Source of the DNA: Mucilaginibacter tolerans
GTDB taxonomy: Bacteria; Bacteroidota; Bacteroidia; Sphingobacteriales; Sphingobacteriaceae
Assembly (NCBI RefSeq): GCF_030519375.1
Contig: NZ_JAUMKB010000005.1
Span: 124,001 to 188,000, forward strand
Reading direction: 5' to 3'
Length of the DNA: 64,000 nt
Shown here piece after piece: positions 43,793-51,950 of this stretch. Under the pieces are notes generated by a model. The model saw only the letters and a list, made by a program, of their open reading frames with translations. It ran no database searches and was not told where the DNA came from. Position 1 is the first letter of the stretch; each line of letters begins with the position of its first letter. Both the position numbers and the translations under genes were made by a program.

Positions 43793-43822
43793 TGAAATAA
43801 AGATTTGGTTTGCTTATATTTG
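43793..43822 (+). promoter_or_regulatory. Bacteroidota promoter of the next gene
   Basis: TTG at 43793-43795 and TATATTTG at 43815-43822, separated by 19 bases, match the -33/-7 consensus closely; the ATG of the 237-residue gene follows at 43842. Confidence 0.6.
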
Positions 43823-43841
43823 GGTGAACTAAATCTTTATC

Positions 43842-44555
43842 ATGAAAAGTACATTTAAAGCCCCCCACATTCTTTCCATAAGTTTATTATTTGTTTTAAG
43901 TCTTCCATCTTTCGCACAACCACGCGGAATGACCATGAACCAGGTTTATAGTCAGTTGAATAAACAGTATATGAATCAGCGGTTCCAGATGCAAATGCAA
44001 ATGCAAGCGATGATGACTGCGAATTGGAGAACATATGCAGGCAAGGGTGCTAATTACCAGGTTACATTTAAAGACAGTTCAGTAAAACAAGTTGTTTCAT
44101 TTATGTATATAGACACAACTTCGCACAAAAATTTTTTATTGTTTGTAGATAAAAAATATCCAAAATCAGATAGCGCACACCGGTTTCAAAGGATTTATTC
44201 TGATCAAACATTATATATTTCTACCGTTATAAATAGTTCATCAGGCCAGGAATCATATGGTATGCCTAAGGATAGTTGCTGGATGTTTAAAGTGATCGAT
44301 GGATCGTTGACAGTTTACGCCAAGAGTTTAAATTATCTCACCGAAAGAGGTGGCTTGCTCAATGAAATAAATTTTGAGCCTTCAGCTATTGTTGGTATTC
44401 AATTAAACGATGGCCCTATTGAAAAGTACAATAAGGACAACCTAATTAAAATGGTTGGGCAAAACACTGATGCACTGGAAGCAATCGAAAAGGGAAAATA
44501 CTATAAAGCAATTAAGAAATATAACCACGATGCTGAAAGGAGCACCAAAAAATAA
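43842..44555 (+). CDS. Hypothetical secreted protein with QM repeats
   Basis: Not recognised. The 237 residues begin with a Sec signal peptide (about 1-25, ending PSFAQ) followed by a Gln/Met run (QMQMQMQAMM, about 51-60), and then a mixed alpha-beta region with FVDKKYPKSDS and VIDGSLTVYAKSLNYLTERGG, which resembles Bacteroidota proteins of unknown role. A strong terminator immediately follows its stop codon. Confidence 0.65.
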   Translation: MKSTFKAPHILSISLLFVLSLPSFAQPRGMTMNQVYSQLNKQYMNQRFQMQMQMQAMMTANWRTYAGKGANYQVTFKDSSVKQVVSFMYIDTTSHKNFLLFVDKKYPKSDSAHRFQRIYSDQTLYISTVINSSSGQESYGMPKDSCWMFKVIDGSLTVYAKSLNYLTERGGLLNEINFEPSAIVGIQLNDGPIEKYNKDNLIKMVGQNTDALEAIEKGKYYKAIKKYNHDAERSTKK

Positions 44556-44584
44556 GTCCCCGTTCCCGGGGACTATCTTTTTCT
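44555..44584 (+). terminator. Terminator of the 43842 gene
   Basis: AGTCCCCG and CGGGGACT form a perfect 8-base stem around TTCC followed by ATCTTTTT; the stem starts on the last base of the stop codon. Confidence 0.8.
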
Positions 44585-44872
44585 TTACTTGTTGAGGGCT
44601 TCCTGCTCCTTCAATGCAGTAATGTTGTTCTGACTGTTAAACTGGTCGGTTTTCTGCGCAAAATCCTCCAAAATTCCAGCTATCGTATCCAGGTTATCAG
44701 ATACACGCTGATGCATATCTGGCAGGTCTTTTTCCAGGCGCTTATCACCCAGGTCAATGTTATCCACTTCTATTTTGGTTAACTTTTGTATAATGGCCTG
44801 CTGACTGTTTTTCAGATCCTCCAATTCATGGACAATCTTTTCCATCAACTCAAACTTTCTAATCTTATCCAT
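44585..44872 (-). CDS. Small coiled-coil hypothetical protein
   Basis: The 95 residues are almost wholly charged and helical (IRKFELMEKIVHELEDLKNSQQ, then DKRLEKDLPDMHQRVSDNL), consistent with a parallel or antiparallel coiled coil; no signal peptide, Cys or membrane segment. Function unknown. It ends against the terminator of the convergent gene. Confidence 0.65.
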   Translation of the reverse strand: MDKIRKFELMEKIVHELEDLKNSQQAIIQKLTKIEVDNIDLGDKRLEKDLPDMHQRVSDNLDTIAGILEDFAQKTDQFNSQNNITALKEQEALNK

Positions 44873-44968
44873 AACTTAAATCAATTGTTGTTTAGCTAAT
44901 AACCGTAAAAACCTTCATTTTGTTTAATCTTCTTGCATTTTCAATTTTAAACTAATAATTTAGTTTAT

Positions 44969-46120
44969 ATGAAACCCTCTTTCTTACTCTTTATACTTAT
45001 ACTCGGAGCCAGACCATCCTTCGCCCAACAGAATAACAAATCCGGCGATGCCTTACTACTAGAATACTACCAGAACCAGCATTTCGCAGATGCTTTGGAT
45101 TACCTGCGAAAAACTTATCCAGAACCTGTTACTGATAGTAAAATACTTTCCGGTTTGGCTTATACCTCGCAAATGGCGGGCAAACTGGGCGATGCAGAAG
45201 GTTATTACCTACGCATTTATCAAAAGGATTCAAGCAGCGTTTCTCTTCAGTACAATTTGGGCAACCTTTATTTACGGAGAGGCAACAACGGAAAGGCATT
45301 GATCTACTTTAAGCAGATATTGCTAAAAGACAGCACCAACTTCAATGTGTATAAGCAATTGGCGACTATATCATATAATACCGGCGATCTTAAAGCAGAC
45401 AGCAGCTATCTGCAGAAAGCAAATCAGATTAACCCTATCGATCCGGATGTGGCAGCTGATCTGGCAACGATCTTTATCAATCAAAAGTCATATCCAAAAG
45501 CCGATACTATTGTTTCGAAAGCCCTTAACGCAGATACATCCAATCTACTATTGCTTCATCAGGAGGCAATTATCAGCTACCATATGGAGAAATTTCAACA
45601 GACCATTACGCTATGTCAGCAATTAATTGCCGGAGGATTTGTATCCGGCGATGTGATCAATATGCTGGGGATATCTTATTTTACGGTGAAACGATACAAT
45701 AAATGCATTTCTGCATTTGAAATATTGGAGACTAACAAAACAGCGAGCGAAACTTCCTACTATTATACTGCCATGAGCTACAAGGCTCTGCATAATCAGG
45801 ATACAGCAATTGTTTATTTAAATAAAGCGATCAAAAAGGCCATCTCATCAAATGTCGATTCTTATTACAGCGAAATGGGCGATTCATACGAGAAGATTCA
45901 TAAACTAAACAAGGCGGTAAATGCCTATCAGAAAAGCTTGTTGTATGATAGCAAACCGATGATCATTTATTATGTATTAGCTAATCTATATGATTCGGAG
46001 CTGAAGAATAAAACCATTGCCGTAAAATATTACCGAAAATACGTTAAGACAAACCCTCCGCAAGTGCAAAGTGTTTACTTAACTTATGCTAAATCGCGTT
46101 TAAAGAAGTTGTCGCATTAG
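44969..46120 (+). CDS. Secreted TPR-repeat protein
   Basis: The 383 residues begin with a signal peptide (about 1-20, ending SFAQQ) and consist mainly of tetratricopeptide repeats (about 9-10, for example NLGNLYLRRGNNGKALIYFKQ and MGDSYEKIHKLNKAVNAYQK). TPR solenoids mediate protein-protein contacts; in Bacteroidota envelopes they often support secretion or gliding complexes, but no partner is apparent. The last 32 bases overlap the 3' end of ribE on the opposite strand. Confidence 0.85.
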   Translation: MKPSFLLFILILGARPSFAQQNNKSGDALLLEYYQNQHFADALDYLRKTYPEPVTDSKILSGLAYTSQMAGKLGDAEGYYLRIYQKDSSSVSLQYNLGNLYLRRGNNGKALIYFKQILLKDSTNFNVYKQLATISYNTGDLKADSSYLQKANQINPIDPDVAADLATIFINQKSYPKADTIVSKALNADTSNLLLLHQEAIISYHMEKFQQTITLCQQLIAGGFVSGDVINMLGISYFTVKRYNKCISAFEILETNKTASETSYYYTAMSYKALHNQDTAIVYLNKAIKKAISSNVDSYYSEMGDSYEKIHKLNKAVNAYQKSLLYDSKPMIIYYVLANLYDSELKNKTIAVKYYRKYVKTNPPQVQSVYLTYAKSRLKKLSH

Positions 46121-46706
46121 TATTCGTACCCATCAGCCGGGCTACATACTTACCAATAATGTCGAACTCGAGGTTAACTACCGAGCCGACGTTTACCTGC
46201 TGCAGGTTGGTATGCTCAAAAGTATAAGGGATGATAGCCACGGAAAAGCTGTTCTTTTTAGAGTTAACCACTGTAAGACTAATTCCATTTACACAGATGG
46301 AGCCTTTTTCTACGGTTACATTACCTACTGCCGGGTCATATTCAAAAGTATACTCCCAACTGCCGTGCATCTCTTTAAACTCAGTACAAATTGCGGTTTG
46401 ATCCACGTGCCCCTGTACGATATGGCCATCTAACCGACCATTCATTTGCATGCAGCGTTCCAGGTTTATCAGGTCCCCAACCTTAAGGTGGCCAATATTT
46501 GATTTTTGAAGGGTTTCATCGATAGCCGTAACCGTATGCTTACCGTCAGACAAAGTAACCACAGTGAGACATACGCCATTATGCGCAACCGATTGGTCTA
46601 TCTTTAACTCTGCTGCTATAGGTGATGACACCGTTATGTGCAGGTTACCCTGCTCCTGCCGCAGTTCGGTTACTTCTCCTAATGTTTCAATGATACCGGT
46701 AAACAT
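46089..46706 (-). CDS. ribE: Riboflavin synthase
   Basis: Converts two lumazine molecules to riboflavin plus the ribityl-pyrimidine. The 205 residues show the duplicated lumazine-binding beta-barrel, with MFTGIIETLGEV at the start, then AHNGVCLTVV and the second-repeat equivalents GSICVNGISLTVV, and INLERCMQMNGRLDGHIVQGHVD. Length is standard. Monocistronic; no FMN riboswitch was seen in the short upstream gap. The gene's 3' end overlaps the TPR gene by 32 bases, convergent. Confidence 0.93.
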   Translation of the reverse strand: MFTGIIETLGEVTELRQEQGNLHITVSSPIAAELKIDQSVAHNGVCLTVVTLSDGKHTVTAIDETLQKSNIGHLKVGDLINLERCMQMNGRLDGHIVQGHVDQTAICTEFKEMHGSWEYTFEYDPAVGNVTVEKGSICVNGISLTVVNSKKNSFSVAIIPYTFEHTNLQQVNVGSVVNLEFDIIGKYVARLMGTNTNATTSLNAI

Positions 46707-46763
46707 ATGTTGCTATATTTTCGACGACGAATTTACGACGCAATAAAAATTATATTGTCTGTT

Positions 46764-47261
46764 TTATTTAAAATTACTGCCTATGTCCAGGCGTTTATTA
46801 CGCAGATCTATTCCGCCTTCTACTATCGATTTCAGGTTAGCCAAATAGAACGTCCACCCTACCTGGCATTGAACCAGCAAATTTTTAAGCGGATCGTTTT
46901 CCTGCGGAATGTTTTCCTGCGTCAGTTCCAAAATGGTAAGACCGTTCCTGCTCTCTAGAGAAATACTTACGATTGAGCCGCCACTGAAGGTAAACTTCAA
47001 AAAATCGATGCTGTTTACTTCCAGCACCTCACCTTTTTCAACCGTGCTGTCATCAAACCCATGCCAGTACCATTCATATACATCTTCTTTTGATATAGAT
47101 TCATGCGGTTCGCGCAATCTGCCGGCTATTGCATAAAAATTGGCCTTGCGCAAAAACCAGCTCTCCAGTCCCTGGGGTGTTGTCCACGCCTGGTAAATGG
47201 TGCGTACATCTGTATTAAAATCTGCTTTGATTGTGAATCGGGTCCAGCTATTATCGGCCAT
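46764..47261 (-). CDS. START/AHSA1-like domain protein
   Basis: The 165 residues form an SRPBCC-like fold: FTIKADFNTDVRTIYQAWTTPQGLESWFLRKANF at the start and EVNSIDFLKFTFSGGSIVSI and NIPQENDPLKNLLVQCQVGWTFYLANL further on, matching the Bacteroidota START-like family. Function unknown; a ligand-binding cavity is expected. Single gene between ribE and the divergent NUDIX gene. Confidence 0.82.
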   Translation of the reverse strand: MADNSWTRFTIKADFNTDVRTIYQAWTTPQGLESWFLRKANFYAIAGRLREPHESISKEDVYEWYWHGFDDSTVEKGEVLEVNSIDFLKFTFSGGSIVSISLESRNGLTILELTQENIPQENDPLKNLLVQCQVGWTFYLANLKSIVEGGIDLRNKRLDIGSNFK

Positions 47262-47341
47262 AATCGTTTTTCGGTTTGATAGTGAACAAAAATAATAATT
47301 TAACTTTTGGCTTTTGTTAACTTGCTTTAAATCTATTTTCC

Positions 47342-47803
47342 ATGGCTAAACAAAGTGCCGGGATATTGCTTTACCGCTTTATCAATAATCAGCTTCAGGT
47401 ATTCCTGGTTCATCCTGGTGGACCATTTTATAAAAATAAAGACGATGGCAGTTGGTCAATCCCCAAAGGCGAATTTGCTGATGATGAAAATCCTTTAGAT
47501 GCAGCCAAACGGGAATTTCTGGAAGAGACAGGTCAAATCATACATGGCAATTTTACAGCGCTTACACCGATTCGGCAAAAGGGCGGCAAAACCGTCCATG
47601 CATGGGCTATTGAAGGAGATGTAGATCATAAAACCATGGTGAGCAATACTTTTGAAATCGAATGGCCTCCCCGCTCGGGTAAAAAACAAACCTTTCCTGA
47701 AATTGATAAAGCAGCCTGGTTTGATACCGGATTAGCTAAAATAAAGATCAATGCTGCCCAAAGTGAGCTAATAAATGAATTAGCGTTGAAAATCAATCTG
47801 TAA
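47342..47803 (+). CDS. NUDIX hydrolase
   Basis: Hydrolase of nucleoside diphosphates linked to other groups. The 153 residues contain the NUDIX box G-x5-E-x7-REUxEExGU, here GEFADDENPLDAAKREFLEETGQ in two pieces (GEFADDEN and REFLEETGQ), and PGGPFYKNKDDGSWSIPKG before it, typical of DATP pyrophosphohydrolase/MutT-like bacterial members. The substrate is not predictable. Stand-alone. Confidence 0.92.
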   Translation: MAKQSAGILLYRFINNQLQVFLVHPGGPFYKNKDDGSWSIPKGEFADDENPLDAAKREFLEETGQIIHGNFTALTPIRQKGGKTVHAWAIEGDVDHKTMVSNTFEIEWPPRSGKKQTFPEIDKAAWFDTGLAKIKINAAQSELINELALKINL

Positions 47804-47825
47804 ATTTTTTCTAAAATAAAATTGC

Positions 47826-47867
47826 GCAAGTAAATACTTGCATTTATATTTACAATCAAATACTTGC
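47826..47867. promoter_or_regulatory. ArsR-type operator with extra half-site
   Basis: GCAAGTAAATACTTGC (47826-47841) is a palindrome with 7-base arms around AA; the half-site TACTTGC recurs at 47861-47867, four bases before the ATG of the arsR gene. Likely autoregulatory site. Confidence 0.65.
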
Positions 47868-47870
47868 ACA

Positions 47871-48203
47871 ATGATAGCGCGAAGAGATGTGTACCAGGCC
47901 ATAGCCGACCCAACCCGAAGGGCAATTATCAATATGATTGCCGACCAGCCCCACAATGTAAATTCGATTGCGGAGAAATTTGATGTCAGCAGGCAGGCCA
48001 TATCACTTCATGTGAAAATACTGATGGATTGCGGCTTGATCACTGTTCAACAACGCGGACGCGACCGGTTTTGCGAGGCGAAGCTGGATCAGCTAAGCGA
48101 AGTATCCGCATGGATTGACCAGTATCGCAAGCATTGGGAAAGCAAACTGGATGCTTTGGAAAAATACCTTGAAGTGCTTAAAAAAGAAAGATATGGAAAG
48201 TAA
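47871..48203 (+). CDS. ArsR-family HTH regulator
   Basis: DNA-binding winged-helix regulator. The start at 47871 (MIARRDVYQAIADPTRRAI) is preferred over the upstream in-frame ATG at 47838, since the family begins there and the longer start would place the operator palindrome inside the gene. The 110 residues contain NSIAEKFDVSRQAISLHVKILMDCGLI (HTH) and the wing TVQQRGRDRF; metal-binding Cys pairs are absent, so it is of the SRPBCC-linked subtype. It overlaps the next gene by 11 bases. Confidence 0.9.
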   Translation: MIARRDVYQAIADPTRRAIINMIADQPHNVNSIAEKFDVSRQAISLHVKILMDCGLITVQQRGRDRFCEAKLDQLSEVSAWIDQYRKHWESKLDALEKYLEVLKKERYGK

Positions 48204-48657
48204 CACAAATGATCGGGAGCTGATTATTACAAGAACATTAAATGCTCCGGTAGAACTGGTTTGGGAAGCATGGACCAAACCCGAACACATTGCCAACTGG
48301 TGGGGACCGGATGGATTTACTAACACGATCTCTAAAATGGACATTCGTTCTGGCGGCGAGTGGGATCTGGTGATGCATGGCCCCGATGGCACCGATTATA
48401 AAAACAAAAGCATATTCAGGGAAGTGATCCCGCTGAAAATGCTGGTATATGAGCATATTACCGGCCCGCATTTTGTTGCCACTATTATTTTTGAACAGCA
48501 AGACGAGCAGACACATTTAAAATGGCATATGCTTTTCGATACAAGGGAACAATTGATCCAGGTGGTAAAAACATTCAAGGCCGATGAAGGCTTAAAACAG
48601 AATGTCGAAAAGCTCGTCGTTTACCTAAAAGGAATGGGCATTCAAAACATATATTAA
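48193..48657 (+). CDS. SRPBCC/AHSA1 family protein, arsR-linked
   Basis: Start ATG at 48193 overlaps the arsR gene by 11 bases (translational coupling). 154 residues with RELIITRTLNAPVELVWEAWTKPEHIANWWGPDGF, then EWDLVMHGPDGTDYKNKSIFREV and a C-terminal helix. arsR plus SRPBCC pairs are common and presumed to sense and bind hydrophobic compounds; the ligand is unknown. The longer in-frame start at 48115 lies inside arsR and is rejected. Confidence 0.9.
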   Translation: MESNTNDRELIITRTLNAPVELVWEAWTKPEHIANWWGPDGFTNTISKMDIRSGGEWDLVMHGPDGTDYKNKSIFREVIPLKMLVYEHITGPHFVATIIFEQQDEQTHLKWHMLFDTREQLIQVVKTFKADEGLKQNVEKLVVYLKGMGIQNIY

Positions 48658-48667
48658 AGCGGGCTTT

Positions 48668-49531
48668 ATGCACCGGTCAATCATCAAACACGTGCTGTTT
48701 GTATTTGTACTCAGTGTATCAGCTGTTACCTCAAAAGCCCAAAAAGCAAAACCTATGGAAAACTTAAAAGCATCCGGATATGCCCCGGTAAACGGCATCA
48801 ACATGTATCACGAAATTCATGGCGAAGGAACTATACCTTTGGTGCTGCTCCATGGTGGCGGCGCAACCATTGAGGTGACATACGCCCAAATATTACCCAT
48901 ACTTTCAAAAAGCAATAAAGTAATAGCGGTTGAGCTGCAAGCTCATGGCCGCACAAGCGACCGGAATGCATCCGAATCATTCGAGCAGGATGCCGACGAT
49001 GTAGCGGCCTTGCTAAAATATCTAAAAATAGATAAGGCCAACATCCTGGGTTTTAGCAATGGTGGTACTACCACCTTGCAGATCGCCATCAGGCACCCCG
49101 AAGTGGTGAATAAAATTATCGACGTTGCCGGTGCTTACCAGCGGGAAGGGTTTTTCCCCGGGTTTTTTGATGGTTTTGAAGGTGTTACTATTGATATGAT
49201 GCCAACACCACTTAAAACGGCCTTTTTAAAGGTAACACCCGACAATGACAAATTGCTGAACATGTTTCACAAAGATGTGGAACGAATGAAAAACTTTAAA
49301 GACATCCCTGATGAGTCTATTCGCGGCATAAAAGTGCCGGCGCTTATCATTACAGGCAGCCAGGATGTAATGCCGGTAGAACACGCCGTAAAGTTATCGC
49401 ACATGATTCCTGGAGCACAACTAGCGGTATTACCAGGCACACATGGTGCCTGCCTTGGCGAGGTAACTGCAAAGCCAGGCAAACAACCTGAGGCGACGGC
49501 GATATTGGTTCAGGAATTTTTGGATGAATAG
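48668..49531 (+). CDS. Secreted alpha/beta hydrolase
   Basis: The 287 residues start with a signal peptide (about 1-24, VSAVTSKAQK), followed by an alpha/beta hydrolase fold: oxyanion-loop LVLLHGGGATIEV, the nucleophile elbow NILGFSNGGTT (G-x-S-x-G), and the catalytic Asp/His near SQDVMPVEHAV and LPGTHGA. It lies ten bases after the SRPBCC gene and likely belongs to the arsR operon. Substrate unknown. Confidence 0.88.
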   Translation: MHRSIIKHVLFVFVLSVSAVTSKAQKAKPMENLKASGYAPVNGINMYHEIHGEGTIPLVLLHGGGATIEVTYAQILPILSKSNKVIAVELQAHGRTSDRNASESFEQDADDVAALLKYLKIDKANILGFSNGGTTTLQIAIRHPEVVNKIIDVAGAYQREGFFPGFFDGFEGVTIDMMPTPLKTAFLKVTPDNDKLLNMFHKDVERMKNFKDIPDESIRGIKVPALIITGSQDVMPVEHAVKLSHMIPGAQLAVLPGTHGACLGEVTAKPGKQPEATAILVQEFLDE

Positions 49532-49550
49532 TGCTCTGATTGGTATTTGC

Positions 49551-49574
49551 AGAGACGCAATGCATCGCGTCTCT
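49551..49574. repeat. AGAGACGC extragenic palindrome
   Basis: AGAGACGC and GCGTCTCT flank a central ATGCAT. This is similar to widespread GAGACGC-type short dispersed palindromes seen in cyanobacteria and Bacteroidota. It sits between the convergent hydrolase and accC genes. Confidence 0.65.
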
Positions 49575-49582
49575 AGGGTATA

Positions 49583-51067
49583 TCATAGTTCCCGTCTGTT
49601 TTTTACCCAATCCGACACACCATTATTTATTGCCTGCGAAGACGTACTTCCAGTTTTCCTCCCCAGTAATTTCTCCATCACCACAGCAGCAATTAGCGCT
49701 TCATCTTCTGATCCAGCGTGCAACACCTCAGGAGTAAAATATTTCTTCACAAAATGGGTGTCAAAATTACCTGAGGTGAAAGCCTCGTGCTGCATCACAA
49801 ACTTTCCGAAACCGAGCGTTGTGGTAATGCCGGTAATATCGTACTCATCAATAGCCCGGATCATCCGTTCAATAGCTTCCTGCCTGTCTTTACCGTAAGT
49901 TATCAATTTGGCGATCATCGGATCGTAATAGATCGGTATCTCCATTCCCTGCTCAAATCCATCATCAACACGTACGCCGGGACCTTTTGGCGTCACATAA
50001 GTCTGTAGTGTCCCGATATCCGGCAGGAAATTATTTTCAGGATCTTCGGCATATACGCGTAACTCTATAGCGTGTCCATTAATTTCCAGGTCCTCCTGTT
50101 TAAAACTGATCGGTAAGCCCTGGGCAATATTAATCTGTTCTTTTACCAGATCGACGCCGGTGATGAGTTCCGAAACCGGGTGCTCCACCTGCAGGCGGGT
50201 GTTCATCTCGAGGAAATAGAAATTAAGCTGGTCGTCCATAATGAACTCCACAGTACCAGCTCCGGTATAATTAACTGACCTTGCTACATCCACCGCGCAG
50301 CGCCCCATTTCCTCGCGTATTTCAGCCGTAAGTACTGATGAGGGCGCTTCCTCCACTACCTTCTGGTGACGGCGCTGCACCGAGCAGTCGCGCTCAAATA
50401 AATGAACGATATTACCATGTGTATCTCCTAAAATCTGTATCTCGATATGTCTCGGCGAGGATACATACCGCTCGATAAATACGGAGCCATCACCAAAGGC
50501 CGAAGTCGCTTCGGATACTGCCAGGTGCATTTGTTCCTCAAAATCTTCTACTTTGTCTACTATACGCATCCCCTTACCCCCACCGCCTGCTGCGGCTTTT
50601 ATCAGTATAGGAAAACCCACTTCAACAGCCCGGCTTTTTGCTTCGGCAATATCAGAGATAGCCTCTTCAGTTCCCGGCACCATCGGGATGTTATATTTCA
50701 AAGCTGCTGCCTTGGCCGACAGCTTATTACCCATTACCTCCATCGCTTCGGGTGAGGGGCCGATCAGGATCAGACCTGCCTCTCTTACCATTCGTGCAAA
50801 AGCTGCATTTTCAGAAAGAAATCCATAGCCGGGATGTATTGCCTCTGCACCCGTTTTGCGGCAGGCATCGATAATCTTTTCGCCAACAAGGTAAGATTTA
50901 CTGGAAGGCGCTTCACCTATGAAAACAGCCTCATCGGCATAGCGAACATGTAAGGCATTTCGGTCGGCAGCAGAATATACAGCCACCGTTTTTATTCCCA
51001 TCTCGCGGGCCGAACGCATTACTCTTAACGCGATCTCGCCGCGATTGGCTACCAGGATTTTCTTCAT
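49583..51067 (-). CDS. accC: Biotin carboxylase (acetyl-CoA carboxylase AccC-like)
   Basis: ATP-grasp enzyme that carboxylates the biotin of a carrier protein. The 494 residues show the N-terminal MKKILVANRGEIALRV, the ATP-binding loop AAAGGGGKGMRIV, and the catalytic ERDCSVQRRHQKVVEE and FLEMNTRLQVEHPVSE. It is about 45 residues longer than E. coli AccC (449) with a Ser/Thr-rich C-terminal extension (from about 465). No biotin-carrier gene is adjacent; a propionyl- or pyruvate-carboxylase A-subunit role is possible. The ATG is five bases from a TACATTTG promoter, so the mRNA is likely leaderless. Confidence 0.92.
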   Translation of the reverse strand: MKKILVANRGEIALRVMRSAREMGIKTVAVYSAADRNALHVRYADEAVFIGEAPSSKSYLVGEKIIDACRKTGAEAIHPGYGFLSENAAFARMVREAGLILIGPSPEAMEVMGNKLSAKAAALKYNIPMVPGTEEAISDIAEAKSRAVEVGFPILIKAAAGGGGKGMRIVDKVEDFEEQMHLAVSEATSAFGDGSVFIERYVSSPRHIEIQILGDTHGNIVHLFERDCSVQRRHQKVVEEAPSSVLTAEIREEMGRCAVDVARSVNYTGAGTVEFIMDDQLNFYFLEMNTRLQVEHPVSELITGVDLVKEQINIAQGLPISFKQEDLEINGHAIELRVYAEDPENNFLPDIGTLQTYVTPKGPGVRVDDGFEQGMEIPIYYDPMIAKLITYGKDRQEAIERMIRAIDEYDITGITTTLGFGKFVMQHEAFTSGNFDTHFVKKYFTPEVLHAGSEDEALIAAVVMEKLLGRKTGSTSSQAINNGVSDWVKNRREL

Positions 51068-51072
51068 CCTAA

Positions 51073-51080
51073 CAAATGTA
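51073..51080 (-). promoter_or_regulatory. -7 promoter element of accC
   Basis: Reverse strand TACATTTG, five bases before the accC ATG; possible -33 TTG at 51103-51105. Confidence 0.6.
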
Positions 51081-51107
51081 TAAGATTTGTGCTGATTTAA
51101 AACAAGA

Positions 51108-51857
51108 CTATTTGAGATGAGCCACGATCACACCTACCAGCTCTTTCAGGTAAACAGGCCATCCCGACAATACACCGGCATCCGGAACGAGAGACCCCAA
51201 AAAGCCAAATTTCTGATTACCCGTTATTGTCCCGCTTGGTTGTGCAATAACTTGTAATCCTTCTTTTTTGAAAATGTATTGTGCGCGTCGCATGTGCCAG
51301 GCTGAAGTGACAAGCAAATAAGGGGGCGGCAAATGTTTTTGCAGTAATAGCTTTCTTGAAAAGGCCGCGTTCTCGAAGGTGTTTCGCGATTCCTGTTCGT
51401 TCAATATGGCGCTATCCGGCAGGTTAAACTCTTTCAATACACTCTTCGCCCAGGCTGCTTCCCTGAAACTACTGGCTTGCAGATTACCGTTACCACTACT
51501 TATCAGGATGTGCGACGCTTTGTTTTGTTCTTTTAGCTGCAAACCTTGTAGAAAACGATCGGAATATCCATTAAACACCCCGTTACCATTCTTGTCCTCA
51601 CCAGCAAATCCCCCCAAAACGATCACCGCGCTGTATTCTTTTCCTTTGACCAAAGTTTCAGGATACACATCCCAATTTTTTGCAAACAGATACAGCAACA
51701 ACGGATTACTAAAAATGATCAATAAAGTGATGGCTGTTATAAAACATCTTTTCTTTCGGTTCGGTCGCTTGCTAAAGAGAGCCACCAGCAAAAAGACCAT
51801 AATCCAATTGAGTGGAAATAATATAAAGAGCAGAACCTTTGATAATATGAAGTACAT
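51108..51857 (-). CDS. YdcF/ElyC-like DUF218 membrane protein
   Basis: The 249 residues have one or two N-terminal membrane helices (about 5-25 and 35-58) and a DUF218 (YdcF/SanA/ElyC) domain: AVIVLGGFAGEDKNG, ILISSGNGN, the NEQESRNTFENAAFSRKLL motif with conserved Glu/Ser/Asn and TSAWHMRRAQYIF. ElyC and SanA proteins act in cell-envelope biogenesis; the enzymatic role is not established. Single gene between accC and the divergent DUF5009 gene. Confidence 0.88.
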   Translation of the reverse strand: MYFILSKVLLFILFPLNWIMVFLLVALFSKRPNRKKRCFITAITLLIIFSNPLLLYLFAKNWDVYPETLVKGKEYSAVIVLGGFAGEDKNGNGVFNGYSDRFLQGLQLKEQNKASHILISSGNGNLQASSFREAAWAKSVLKEFNLPDSAILNEQESRNTFENAAFSRKLLLQKHLPPPYLLVTSAWHMRRAQYIFKKEGLQVIAQPSGTITGNQKFGFLGSLVPDAGVLSGWPVYLKELVGVIVAHLK

Positions 51858-51950
51858 GACGATGGCAAATGTATTATTATCACCAAAATATTACAGTGAA
51901 TACGATGCATTTTTATCATCTTTAATCGACCCTAAAACTATATTACGATT

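Noticed and set aside
46707..46763. FMN riboswitch before ribE
   Set aside because: The gap of 57 bases is too short and shows none of the conserved RFN-element segments.
47838..47870. Upstream ATG of the arsR gene
   Set aside because: It would put the operator palindrome inside the coding region and adds residues foreign to the family.
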